Shown here: piece after piece, positions 1 through 5,999 of the stretch
How positions within the stretch are numbered: position 1 is the first letter of the stretch
Layout: every line of letters starts with the position of its first letter
Assembly (NCBI GenBank): GCA_945788205.1
Contig: CALZLE010000273.1
Location: forward strand, 1 to 5,999
Length of the DNA stretch: 5,999 nucleotides
Origin: an uncultured Desulfuromonadales bacterium
Lineage (GTDB): Bacteria > Desulfobacterota > Desulfuromonadia > Desulfuromonadales > Geopsychrobacteraceae
Reading direction: 5' to 3'
Made by a program: the position numbers and the translations under genes
The notes under the pieces: model-generated
What the model was told of the DNA's origin: nothing
Database searches by the model: none
What the model saw: the letters and a program-made list of their open reading frames with translations, nothing else

Positions 1-606
1 CTTTATTCGCAGACTGTTGATGAGCTGATGGTCGAAATCACTGCTTTCAAAGTCATAAACAATGGTAGGGGTAAGATTAAAAGAACCAAGCCGCTCACCG
101 GTAACAACCGGGGTGTGTATGTCGGCAGAACCGGCTTAGGGGTTAAGAGTAATAGAAAAGACGGCGGCGACCTGGATGGTGGTAAAAAAGGCAAGAGAAA
201 GGATCCGGACGAGGGTCTGATGTTTACCTTTAAGACCCCTGTTGAGCTGCTGCATCTGGATATTGGTGATTTCGGCTGCGATGACGACTTCAATCTGCAT
301 GTCGACGGCATTCCATACCTGCTGGACTATCATGCTAAATCCCCAGGAGTGAATGACTCGACCACGCTGCCCAACAACATCCTGCAGGATGGCGTGACCG
401 TTGAGACAACAGCTCTTCACGGTTTGGATGATAACTATTTTACCGGTATCTTCGGAACTCAGTTTCTGGTCTGGGTTGATGGGTCTTCAGACGATATCCG
501 CATTGATGAATTAACCGTGGCCCCGGTACCTGAGCCTGGAACCATGCTGCTTCTGGGAGTCGGCCTGGTGGGGCTGGGCGCTTATCGGGTCCGCAGAAAA
601 AGTTAG
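1..606 (+). CDS. PEP-CTERM sorting-domain protein, 5' partial
   Basis: This is an exported protein that is probably recognised and cleaved by an exosortase through its C-terminal tag. The reading frame is open to the left edge (codons before the first ATG at 28 read LYSQTVDEL), and no signal peptide follows that ATG, so the true start and signal peptide lie outside the window. The C-terminus shows the complete tag: VPEPGT at 526-543, a hydrophobic stretch (MLLLGVGLVGLGAY) and a basic end (RVRRKS) before TAG. Ahead of it is a likely beta-sandwich region with the pattern DEGLMFTF ... DGIPYLL ... IDELTV, as in many PEP-CTERM proteins. A lysine/arginine/glycine-rich stretch at about 70-210 precedes this region. 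In known systems such proteins go with exosortase (EpsH) and exopolysaccharide loci elsewhere in the genome. The specific role is unknown. It runs convergently to the rest of the window. Confidence 0.88.
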   Translation, partial: LYSQTVDELMVEITAFKVINNGRGKIKRTKPLTGNNRGVYVGRTGLGVKSNRKDGGDLDGGKKGKRKDPDEGLMFTFKTPVELLHLDIGDFGCDDDFNLHVDGIPYLLDYHAKSPGVNDSTTLPNNILQDGVTVETTALHGLDDNYFTGIFGTQFLVWVDGSSDDIRIDELTVAPVPEPGTMLLLGVGLVGLGAYRVRRKS

Positions 607-672
607 GAATCAAGCGCGGGTGCAAGCCCACATTTAGAAACAGTTAATAGTTTCAGGGTTAGTCCTTTCAGA

Positions 673-776
673 TAATTCTGAGCAATTTTGCTGATGTCAA
701 GGCGCGCCGACGCAGGCCTAGCCAGAGTTAAGCCAAGGAGGCACAACGCAGGCAGCGGCTAAAAGGGCCAGAATTA
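673..776. repeat. Intergenic element with imperfect terminal inverted repeats
   Basis: The 19-base ends 673-691 and 758-776 are imperfect reverse complements (14 of 19 by eye, the outer 8 bases TAATTCTG/CAGAATTA perfect). The GC-richer core includes GGCGCGCC at 701-708 and an 8-base direct repeat, acgcaggc, at 710-717 and 746-753. It lies between the convergent PEP-CTERM gene and the efflux relic. It could be a dispersed intergenic repeat, a small non-autonomous mobile element or a long stem-loop. No target-site duplication is evident. The flank 607-672, after the PEP-CTERM stop, shows nothing else recognisable. Confidence 0.5.
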
Positions 777-830
777 GAAGACAGGATTAACCATACGGGA
801 CACTAGAAAATCCGCCATATGGTAACGCAT
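774..830 (-). other. Tiny ORF (18 aa) with strong ribosome binding site; possible gene remnant
   Basis: On the minus strand AAGGAGG (837-843) stands 6 nt before ATG (828-830), an excellent translation start. It opens only 18 codons (MRYHMADFLVSRMVNPVF) and stops at 774-776, where the arm of the inverted-repeat element ends. The ribosome binding site overlaps the TAA that ends the efflux relic frame, so this was probably the start of the next gene in that operon, now cut short. It could also be a genuine micropeptide. I recognise no family. Confidence 0.3.
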
Positions 831-841
831 GGTGATCCTCC

Positions 842-1186
842 TTAAAAAGACCAGAGAACCATCTTCAACAGTTTTTTGTACATAAAGATAATCAGCTTTT
901 TCCCGCAAGCGCGGGTTTTGCTGGCATCAAGTTCAGTGGCAAACGGGCTGCGTTCCGAATCGAGGACTTCAAGATAGCTGGAGTAGCCTTCGTCATAGCG
1001 CAGGCAAGTCAGGCGGGCATAATTCTGCAAGGCGGCGAGCTGGTCTTCCTGAGCCCTCAGCTGTTCACCGGTCCGCTGCTGATCGACCAGGGCATCCTCG
1101 ACTTCGCGGAAGCCATTCAGGATCGACTGTGCGTAGAAACTCAAGCGCCGAACAGTGGATTGTTCGAGGTAATCTGCATAGCGTGC
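842..1186 (-). pseudogene. C-terminal remnant of an RND-type outer-membrane efflux channel (TolC/NodT-like)
   Basis: The minus-strand frame is open from 1186 (just after an in-frame TGA at 1187-1189) to TAA at 842. It encodes a strongly recognisable piece of an outer-membrane efflux protein: SILNGFREVEDALV, then a coiled-coil-like stretch rich in Q, E, L and A, then LRYDEGYSSYLEVLDSERS. These match the last helical repeat of the family, where FREVEDALV and RY..G..SYLEVLD..RS are hallmarks. Full proteins are about 450-500 residues; only about 115 codons remain, and no signal peptide, lipobox or first repeat is present. After ELDASKTRA the usual ending (LV.LYKALGGGW) is absent and replaced by lysine-rich unrelated sequence, suggesting a frameshift or rearrangement. 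The TTG at 1142-1144 is an internal codon, not a credible start. No partner pump genes are in the window. It is almost certainly non-functional as a channel. Confidence 0.75.
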
Positions 1187-1646
1187 TCAATCCCGGAAAT
1201 TTCAATTTTTTTGACCTCCGATTTATAGGAACTAAGATCTTTCACCGCGGCATGATCCTTCAGGGATTCAACAGTCCATCATACCGAGTTCTCAATAGCA
1301 CCTTCCGATGGAACTCCACCAGCTCGGCTGATTGGTGAAAGACTGATCATCAAGTATGCTTCGGTCGCAGAATTGTAGATGAACAGGTTATTGGCCTTGA
1401 TAAACTGCTCCACAGAATCACGCAGCTTTACCATATCGACAAGCTCACCCTTTTTCTTTTTGTCATGCGCCATGTCAACCATCATTGCCTTGATCGCCAG
1501 CTCAGGCGCATCAGCCGAAACCTCCCAACGATTGCTCGGCAGTTCGTAATTGATCATGTAATTACTTGGCAGCCTTGTGGGTTCGACACTTTCAACCTGT
1601 GGGATGAAAAACAGCATGGCCAGAAAAGTCATCAGATAAATTTCAT
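1141..1646 (-). pseudogene. Broken exported protein of unknown function
   Basis: A ribosome-binding-like GGGAGAG precedes ATG at 1644-1646, which reads MKFI and then stops (TGA, 1632-1634). An overlapping ATG at 1630-1632 opens the next frame with MTFLAMLFFIPQVES. Joining the two by one inserted base would give a normal signal peptide with a lysine near the start. The body (LPSNYMINYELPSNRWEVSADAPEL in two blocks, then a KKKK patch, then SVEQFIKANNLFIYNSATEAY) ends in TGA at 1279-1281. The same frame continues with coding-like sequence (WTVESLKDHAAVKDLSS, then KKIEISGIEHAMQI) to a second TGA at 1141-1143. Two lesions in one frame favour a pseudogene. The restored protein would be about 167 residues, periplasmic, of no family I recognise. 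The 3' end runs into the efflux relic, so the true C-terminus may be lost. If functional, only the 117-residue middle ORF (1279-1632) would be made. Confidence 0.6.
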
Positions 1647-1685
1647 GGTGCTCTCCCTAAATCGATGTTGTCGTAATTGTGATCC

Positions 1686-1707
1686 CTGGGGGGGAAATCC
1701 CCCTCAG
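1686..1707. other. G/C-rich hairpin at the end of the glutamate-synthase-like gene
   Basis: A perfect 5-bp G:C stem (1690-1694 with 1699-1703) has a four-base AAAT loop. It extends by CTG (1686-1688) pairing with CAG (1705-1707) around a G/T position. The gene's stop codon (1704-1706) lies inside the stem. Neither strand has a run of T afterwards, so it is not a standard intrinsic terminator. It could protect an mRNA 3' end or cause partial termination before the broken downstream gene. Confidence 0.45.
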
Positions 1708-3311
1708 CCACTCTGAAAGCTATCCGCCCTGGCCAGAGCCCAATACTTTTTGAAAAATGGTCGATCTTTAATCTCACCCAGCAACTCTCCTGGCAGCAGA
1801 CTGGGATATATTTCATCATAGGTTTTAATCTCGGTGGGACCGACGCGCTGGCAGATATACCGCTGTCCCAGCTGATCCGGATGATCAAGCCCGGTCGCCG
1901 CGATGATTTCGTTCAGCGTATCCAGGGTGTTGCGATGATAGTTGCAGACCCGACGGGATTTATCTTCCACATCCAGGGCTTTAGTCAGCTTGGGATCCTG
2001 GGTGGCCACCCCGACCGGACACATGTTGCTGTGGCAGATCTGTGCCTGGATACAACCGATGGTAAACATGAAGGGCCGCGCGGCACTCGTAAAATCCGCT
2101 CCGAAGGCTATCGCCCAGGCGATCATGCCAGCGGAAATAACTTTACCGCTGGCACCCAGCCTGATCTGCTCACGCACGCCGATGCCGACCAGTGCGTTGT
2201 GGGCAAAAACCAACCCTTCACGCAGCGGCATGCCGATCCGATCGGAAAACTCTAAAGGAGCGGCGCCGGTTCCCCCTTCCCCACCATCAATGACGATGAA
2301 GTCGGGCAGGATCTTGGTCTCGAGCATCGCCTTGCAGACCCCGAGAAACTCCCAGGGCTGCCCGACGCAGAGTTTGAAGCCGATCGGCTTGCCACCCGAA
2401 AGCTCGCGCAACCGGCCGACAAACTCCAGCAGCTCAATCGGAGTGGAAAAAGCGGTATGGTAAGGGGGTGAGTTGCAATCCTGCCCCATGGGGATCTTAC
2501 GCGCTTCGGCAATCTCCAAAGTGATCTTCTCGGCCGGCAGGATCCCGCCATGACCCGGCTTGGCACCCTGGGAGAGCTTGATCTCGATCAGCTTGACCTG
2601 ATCGTCCTGGGCCTGTTCTGCGAACAGTTCGGGATCGAAGCTGCCGTCCTTTTGCCGACAGCCAAAATAACCACTGCCGAACTGCCAGCAGAGATCACCG
2701 CCGTATTCCCGGTGGTAACGGCTGATCGACCCTTCCCCGGTGTTATGGAAAAAGTTGCCCATTTGCGCCCCCTTGTTCAGGGCCATGATGGCGTTGGAGC
2801 TGAGGGAGCCATAGCTCATCCCGGAGATATTGAAGACCGAGGCGGAATACGGTTTAATGCACTGCTCCCCCCCAATCATGATCCGCGGCAGTTCCTTAGC
2901 CTTGCTCTTGGGAGCCATGGAATGGGTCAGCCAGATATAATCGGACTGGTAAACATTCAACTCAGTGCCGAACGGTTTCTTCGAGGTGATATCCTTGGCC
3001 CGTTGATAGACCATGGAGCGCTGGTCCCGGTTGAACGGGGCCCCGCTCTTGTTGGTTTCGACAAAATATTGGTGCATCGGCGGACCGATCGACTCTAGCA
3101 GGTAGCGGCCGTGTCCGATGATCGGATAGTTGCGCAGCAGACTGTGCTGTGGTTGTTTCAGATCATAAGCACCGAGGGCAACCAGCGGCAGGCTGATGAG
3201 AAGGGGCCAGAAAAACCCGGCATGCATAAAGCCGAGTAGGAAAAAGGCCACAGAAAGACCAATGACTGCCTGGAAGGGGACTAGACGGAATTTGTGTTCG
3301 GTGCTGTACAT
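1704..3311 (-). CDS. Membrane-anchored FMN-binding glutamate synthase family protein
   Basis: This 535-residue protein contains the FMN-binding central domain of glutamate synthase (Glu_synthase family, YerD-like). Two hydrophobic segments at about residues 12-30 and 32-48 anchor it in the inner membrane, with the catalytic domain following. Visible hallmarks are SGMSYGSLS (163-171), TGEGSIS (191-197), KLSQGAKPGHGG (245-256), DGGEGGTGAAP (342-352), the SAGMIAWAIAFGADF phosphate-binding region (393-407) and the Fe-S motif C420-x5-C426-x4-C431 followed by PVGVATQD, as in GltB. It lacks the N-terminal glutamine amidotransferase domain, so it cannot release ammonia from glutamine alone; the actual substrate of this stand-alone family is unsettled. 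The length is normal for the family. The start is fixed by a near-perfect ribosome binding site 6 nt upstream. It lies 44 nt after the transporter relic on the same strand, so cotranscription is possible. Confidence 0.93.
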   Translation of the reverse strand: MYSTEHKFRLVPFQAVIGLSVAFFLLGFMHAGFFWPLLISLPLVALGAYDLKQPQHSLLRNYPIIGHGRYLLESIGPPMHQYFVETNKSGAPFNRDQRSMVYQRAKDITSKKPFGTELNVYQSDYIWLTHSMAPKSKAKELPRIMIGGEQCIKPYSASVFNISGMSYGSLSSNAIMALNKGAQMGNFFHNTGEGSISRYHREYGGDLCWQFGSGYFGCRQKDGSFDPELFAEQAQDDQVKLIEIKLSQGAKPGHGGILPAEKITLEIAEARKIPMGQDCNSPPYHTAFSTPIELLEFVGRLRELSGGKPIGFKLCVGQPWEFLGVCKAMLETKILPDFIVIDGGEGGTGAAPLEFSDRIGMPLREGLVFAHNALVGIGVREQIRLGASGKVISAGMIAWAIAFGADFTSAARPFMFTIGCIQAQICHSNMCPVGVATQDPKLTKALDVEDKSRRVCNYHRNTLDTLNEIIAATGLDHPDQLGQRYICQRVGPTEIKTYDEIYPSLLPGELLGEIKDRPFFKKYWALARADSFQSG

Positions 3312-3313
3312 GC

Positions 3314-3325
3314 ATCACCTCCTTC
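3314..3325 (-). promoter_or_regulatory. Very strong ribosome binding site
   Basis: GAAGGAGGTGAT on the minus strand is almost fully complementary to the 3' end of 16S rRNA, with AGGAGG 6 nt before the ATG at 3309-3311. It fixes the start of the glutamate-synthase-like gene and suggests high translation. The rest of the gap (3326-3355) shows no clear promoter. Confidence 0.85.
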
Positions 3326-3355
3326 TAAAGCCGTAAAGAAAATTACCAATTCAGG

Positions 3356-3735
3356 TTAAAGAGTCATCAATAAAGTCCCGGCAAAGGTCAGCAGAACATT
3401 CGCGAAGGTATAGGTCCCGGCATAGCCGAGCGCAGGTAGCCGATCAAGTTCCCCGCCAGCAGATGGATCCGGTCCTCTTCGCCGGTAACATGCAGCCGGT
3501 CTCCTTTGTTGACCAGCATATTATCGTCGTATGGCAGGTCAATGCTTGCCCGGGTTATCCCGGAGACAAAACAGCCATAACGCTCGGTGATCTCCAATTG
3601 CCCGAACGATTTACCGAATTGATGAGTTCCAGGATGGGCCGGTTCAGGCGTTGAGGCAACAGCCCATCCCCCCAAGAAAAGTAAAAGCAGGATGCAAATG
3701 ACGATAAGGGTAGCCTTCATTCTCACAAACTCCAT
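3356..3735 (-). pseudogene. Internally deleted relic of a second AspT/YidE-type transporter (RCK_C domain plus C-terminal helix)
   Basis: An ORF of 115 codons (3388-3735) has a possible signal peptide from M at 3720 (MKATLIVICILLLLFLGGW, then AVA-S as a plausible cleavage point). It then carries one RCK_C (TrkA-C) domain: GKSFGQLEITERYGCF ... LPYDD ... KGDRLHVTGEEDRIHLL. This aligns with the second RCK_C domain of the intact transporter next door (GKSLEELDVARKFG ... KGDILTVVGPHDNVDLL, residues 317-369). At about 3437-3450 the reading jumps frame: the other frame gives LGYAGTYTFANVLLTFAG and ends at TAA (3356-3358), matching the transporter's last 27 residues at 15 of 27 positions by eye. About 155 residues, the second membrane half, are missing between the two parts, and the first half is missing too. 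A gene relic is the best reading. The alternative is that the 115-residue ORF survives as a small exported RCK_C protein. Confidence 0.72.
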
Positions 3736-3779
3736 TTATCCCCTGTGCTGGCCTATACATCTCCGCGGTCAATCACCAA

Positions 3780-5456
3780 CTAAAAAAACAGGATGACACT
3801 GCCTGCAACAGTCAACAGGACATTGGCAAAAGCATAGGCCCCGGTGTACCCAAGTGAAGGCACGGAACTATTCGCAGCCTTGGTCACCACGCTGAGTGAC
3901 GCGCCACTGGTCATTGAGCCGGTAATCCCACCAAATAGCAGCACCGGATGGATGTTCAGCACCTTACGACCAAAGAAATAGCCGACAAATATAGGTATGA
4001 CCGTGACGCAGATGCCTGCCAGCACCAACACGGGCCCTGCGGCAACAAAGGTTTCTATGATGTCTCCGCCAGCACGGAGGCCGACACCGGCCATAAACAA
4101 CAGCAGTCCAAATTCCATCAAAATCCAGCGCGCGGCATCGGGCAAACGACCGAAAGTTGGATAGATACTGCGTAAATATCCAATGGCCAGGCCCGAGGCG
4201 AGCAAACCACCTGCAGAGCCGAGCCCGATCGATAATTGCCCGACATTGATGGCGAGCAAGCCAATGAGCACACCAAAAGCGATCCCAAAGGCGAAGGTGA
4301 CCATGTCCGTTTCCGCAATTTCCCGTTCAACATGGCCGATTTCTTCGCCGAGCAAGTCAACGTTATCGTGCGGACCCACGACGGTGAGGATGTCACCCTT
4401 GCGAAGTTTGAAATCGGCAGTGCGGGGAACTTCCATGTGCATCCGTGAAACACGCGTCAGCAAGACACCGAATTTCCTGGCAACATCCAGTTCTTCGAGG
4501 GACTTCCCAACGGCCTTTTTGTTGATCACCACGATCTGTGCCGTTTCTGTATATTGCGCGGTGCTTTCCTCAGGGGTGATTTCTTCGCCAAACTTGGCGA
4601 CTGTTTCGGTAAAAAAGGCCACCGACGCAAGAATGTGCAGCTCATCACCCAAATGCAGAAAATCGACTGCTTCCGGCTTAAGAACCTCGCCGTCTCTTCT
4701 CAGTTTCACCACCGAGGTTTTGTCCCAGTATCGTTCGCGTAATTGGTCACGAGGAATTTTGGTCATCGCCTCATTGGTGACCCGATAGATCCGAGCTGAA
4801 ACATTGGCCTGTTGTGCATCTGCCCCTGTTGCATCGGCAGATTCGAGAGCCTTCGCCTCTTTTTCCAGATCAATGCCCAACACTTGCGGCAACAGCTTGA
4901 TAATGGCGATCAGGCCGGCCAGGCCGAAGATATAGGTGATGGCATAACCGGTGGCCACATTGCCGATCATGGCATCGGCTGAAATGCCTGCAGGCGGGGC
5001 GACCTGCCCGCTGCGCAGCGCTTCCTGGGCGGCGGCCAAAGTCGGCGAACTGGTTAAACCGCCCGACAAGAGTCCGGCAGAGGTGCCGGGTGCCAGCGAC
5101 ATGAGATGGGCAGCAGTGATGGCGACGGAAAAACCTGTGATGGCTATGACCAGGGCGAGCAAGAAATATTTAAGCCCGTCGGTCCTCAGTACGTCAAAAA
5201 ACCTCGGGCCGGCCTGATAACCGACCGAGAAAATAAACAATGCGAATCCCACAGACTGTGCGCCGGCACTCATCCGAAAATCAAAATGGCCGAGAAACAG
5301 CCCGGCGAACAAAACTCCTGCGACAGGCCCCAGGGAAAAGCTGCCGATGCGGACAGCACCAATCAAGTAACCCATCCCGAGGATCAGGAACAAGGTAAGG
5401 ACCGGCTGAGCGCGAAGGAGATCGATGAGCTTTGTGAATGCAGTGAACTCTTCCAT
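3780..5456 (-). CDS. AspT/YidE-family membrane transporter with two RCK_C domains
   Basis: This 558-residue inner-membrane carrier belongs to the aspartate:alanine exchanger family (TC 2.A.81). It has the family's full plan: a first membrane half of about five or six helices (residues 18-190), two cytoplasmic RCK_C/TrkA-C regulatory domains (about 219-290 and 305-383), and a second membrane half (about 386-558). The internal duplication is visible in paired motifs: GLLSGGLTSSPTLAAAQEAL with YAITYIFG in the first half, and LFGGITGSMTSGASLSVV with LGYTGAYAFANVLL in the second. The substrate cannot be read from sequence; AspT itself exchanges aspartate for alanine, but YidE/YbjL relatives are uncharacterised. 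RCK_C domains usually bind a small ligand that gates transport. The start is supported by AGGAG (5464-5468) 7 nt upstream of ATG. It lies 72 nt after mlaA and 44 nt before the relic paralogue. It appears intact. Confidence 0.92.
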   Translation of the reverse strand: MEEFTAFTKLIDLLRAQPVLTLFLILGMGYLIGAVRIGSFSLGPVAGVLFAGLFLGHFDFRMSAGAQSVGFALFIFSVGYQAGPRFFDVLRTDGLKYFLLALVIAITGFSVAITAAHLMSLAPGTSAGLLSGGLTSSPTLAAAQEALRSGQVAPPAGISADAMIGNVATGYAITYIFGLAGLIAIIKLLPQVLGIDLEKEAKALESADATGADAQQANVSARIYRVTNEAMTKIPRDQLRERYWDKTSVVKLRRDGEVLKPEAVDFLHLGDELHILASVAFFTETVAKFGEEITPEESTAQYTETAQIVVINKKAVGKSLEELDVARKFGVLLTRVSRMHMEVPRTADFKLRKGDILTVVGPHDNVDLLGEEIGHVEREIAETDMVTFAFGIAFGVLIGLLAINVGQLSIGLGSAGGLLASGLAIGYLRSIYPTFGRLPDAARWILMEFGLLLFMAGVGLRAGGDIIETFVAAGPVLVLAGICVTVIPIFVGYFFGRKVLNIHPVLLFGGITGSMTSGASLSVVTKAANSSVPSLGYTGAYAFANVLLTVAGSVILFF

Positions 5457-5460
5457 GTGG

Positions 5461-5468
5461 CCTCTCCT
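5461..5468 (-). promoter_or_regulatory. Ribosome binding site of the transporter gene
   Basis: The minus strand reads AGGAGAGG, with AGGAG 7 nt before the ATG at 5454-5456. It supports the chosen start of the transporter. Confidence 0.75.
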
Positions 5469-5491
5469 AAAAAGAGGCAGACTTGAAAATA

Positions 5492-5505
5492 AAAGTGCAA
5501 ACTTT
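5492..5505 (-). terminator. Weak candidate terminator after mlaA
   Basis: On the minus strand AAAGT-TTGC-ACTTT forms a short A/T-rich stem followed by TATTTT. Outer bases TTGAAA/TTTCAA (5483-5508) could form an alternative stem. The stem is too weak to call firmly; it might only attenuate transcription between mlaA and the transporter gene. No convincing promoter is visible in the same gap. Confidence 0.22.
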
Positions 5506-5527
5506 CAATTTATCAAGCCTTGCCTGA

Positions 5528-5999
5528 CTATTTGGCGATCTCTATCTCCCGCTTCGAGGTATAAAGCATACGGATCATGCCGTACTCAAAAGGGGAGCCC
5601 GACTGGTAGTAGCGGAACGATTCCCGGTGTCGCTTGTCGATTGCAGCGACCCCGCTGAAGATCAGCCTCACGTCATTATCCTCCATCCAGTCCGACTCAA
5701 GGCTTTCAACAACAGCAGTGAAAGCCGCCGCATCGACCAGGATACCGGTGGTGTCACGCAGGTTGGAGGGACCAAGGATCGGCAGGACAATGTATGGTCC
5801 ATTGCCAACCCCATAGTGGCCCAGGGTCTGGCCAAAGTCCTCAGGCTGCCGTGGCATGCCCCAGGAGCTGGCTGGATCCCAAAGGCCGCCGATACCGACC
5901 GTAGTATTGGTCAAAAAACGGGCCAGGGTGATGCCAGTCCGCTTGAACTTCAACTGCAGCAGGTTGTTCGTGAAATTGTCGAACTCATAGATATTGTCA
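5528..5999 (-). CDS. mlaA: MlaA (VacJ) outer-membrane lipoprotein, 5' partial
   Basis: MlaA is the outer-membrane component of the Mla pathway. It removes misplaced phospholipids from the outer leaflet and passes them via periplasmic MlaC to the MlaFEDB complex in the inner membrane. The frame is open to the right edge; about 156 residues are visible, starting DNIYEFDNFTNNLLQ. The signal peptide, lipobox cysteine and first part (about 70-100 residues in the usual 230-270) lie beyond the window. The TTG codon at 5951-5953 is internal. Family hallmarks are clear: RFLTNTTVGIGGLWDPA, then EDFGQTLGHYGVGNGPYIVL directly followed by PILGPSNLRDTTG, and the downstream helix (SFRYYQSG). It ends at TAG 5528-5530. 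It is the first gene visible in the minus-strand array. The mlaFEDC genes are not in view. Confidence 0.92.
   Translation of the reverse strand, partial: DNIYEFDNFTNNLLQLKFKRTGITLARFLTNTTVGIGGLWDPASSWGMPRQPEDFGQTLGHYGVGNGPYIVLPILGPSNLRDTTGILVDAAAFTAVVESLESDWMEDNDVRLIFSGVAAIDKRHRESFRYYQSGSPFEYGMIRMLYTSKREIEIAK

Noticed and set aside
136..420. Minus-strand ORF inside the PEP-CTERM gene
   Set aside because: It is antisense to a gene with an unmistakable C-terminal sorting tag and has no supporting features.
1142..1144. TTG as the start of a complete 100-residue protein, overlapping the previous stop (TTGA)
   Set aside because: The similarity to efflux channels is internal to that family, so this codon is in the middle of a lost larger gene. 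The stop/start overlap is coincidental.
1279..1281. Selenocysteine codon
   Set aside because: No convincing bacterial SECIS stem-loop follows, and the same gene has a second frame lesion, so a nonsense mutation is more likely. Kept only as a point to check.
1942..2463. 173-codon plus-strand ORF and overlapping ORFs at 1881-2255 and 2252-2566
   Set aside because: All lie within the glutamate-synthase-like gene in other frames and show no protein family signature.
2550..3098. 182-codon plus-strand ORF opposite the glutamate-synthase-like gene
   Set aside because: It is a shadow of a strongly conserved gene on the other strand; its composition follows the complement of the conserved codons.
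4183..4788. 201-codon plus-strand ORF opposite the transporter gene
   Set aside because: It is serine/proline-rich antisense translation of a clear transporter gene, with no domain and no credible ribosome binding site.
1..5999. CRISPR array, tRNA, rRNA, riboswitch, transposase or phage attachment site
   Set aside because: I saw no spaced direct repeats, cloverleaf-like or ribosomal sequence, and no transposase or integrase motif on either strand.

Overview
The window is chromosomal DNA from a Gram-negative bacterium. It contains an outer-membrane lipid-transport lipoprotein (MlaA), a PEP-CTERM sorted surface protein, and part of an RND-type outer-membrane efflux channel. Together with the moderate GC content this fits a Deltaproteobacterium of the Desulfuromonas/Geobacter sort, but that placement is an inference and no marker gene here proves it.

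Layout, left to right. Positions 1-606 (+) are the C-terminal part of a PEP-CTERM protein that starts before the window. Positions 607-841 are intergenic between convergent genes and hold a roughly 104-bp element with imperfect terminal inverted repeats, plus a tiny ORF with a strong ribosome binding site. Everything from about 842 to the right edge lies on the minus strand and reads right to left: mlaA (5' end beyond the window), an AspT/YidE-type membrane transporter with two RCK_C domains, a shrunken relic of a second transporter of the same kind, a membrane-anchored FMN/Fe-S glutamate-synthase-domain protein, a broken exported protein of unknown function, and the 3' end of an outer-membrane efflux gene. 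Spacings of 72, 44, 44 and 57 nt (measured from the transporter relic's true C-terminal stop at 3356) would allow one long transcript, though no promoter could be assigned with confidence.

The main result is that the minus-strand array mixes intact genes with at least three decayed ones. (1) At 3356-3735, a signal-peptide ORF carries an RCK_C domain that, after a frame change, continues into the last 27 codons of an AspT-type transporter. This looks like an internally deleted paralogue of the intact transporter beside it. (2) At 1141-1646, an exported protein of unknown function is interrupted by a frame break after four codons and by an in-frame TGA, with coding-like sequence on both sides of each lesion. 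(3) At 842-1186, an efflux-channel fragment has no N-terminal part and a scrambled C-terminus.

The intact genes point to envelope and amino-acid functions: MlaA in phospholipid retrieval, a transporter of the aspartate:alanine exchanger family, and a glutamate-synthase FMN domain anchored in the membrane. No shared pathway can be shown from sequence alone. I found no convincing undescribed system; the most rewarding leads are the decay scars and the intergenic repeat.
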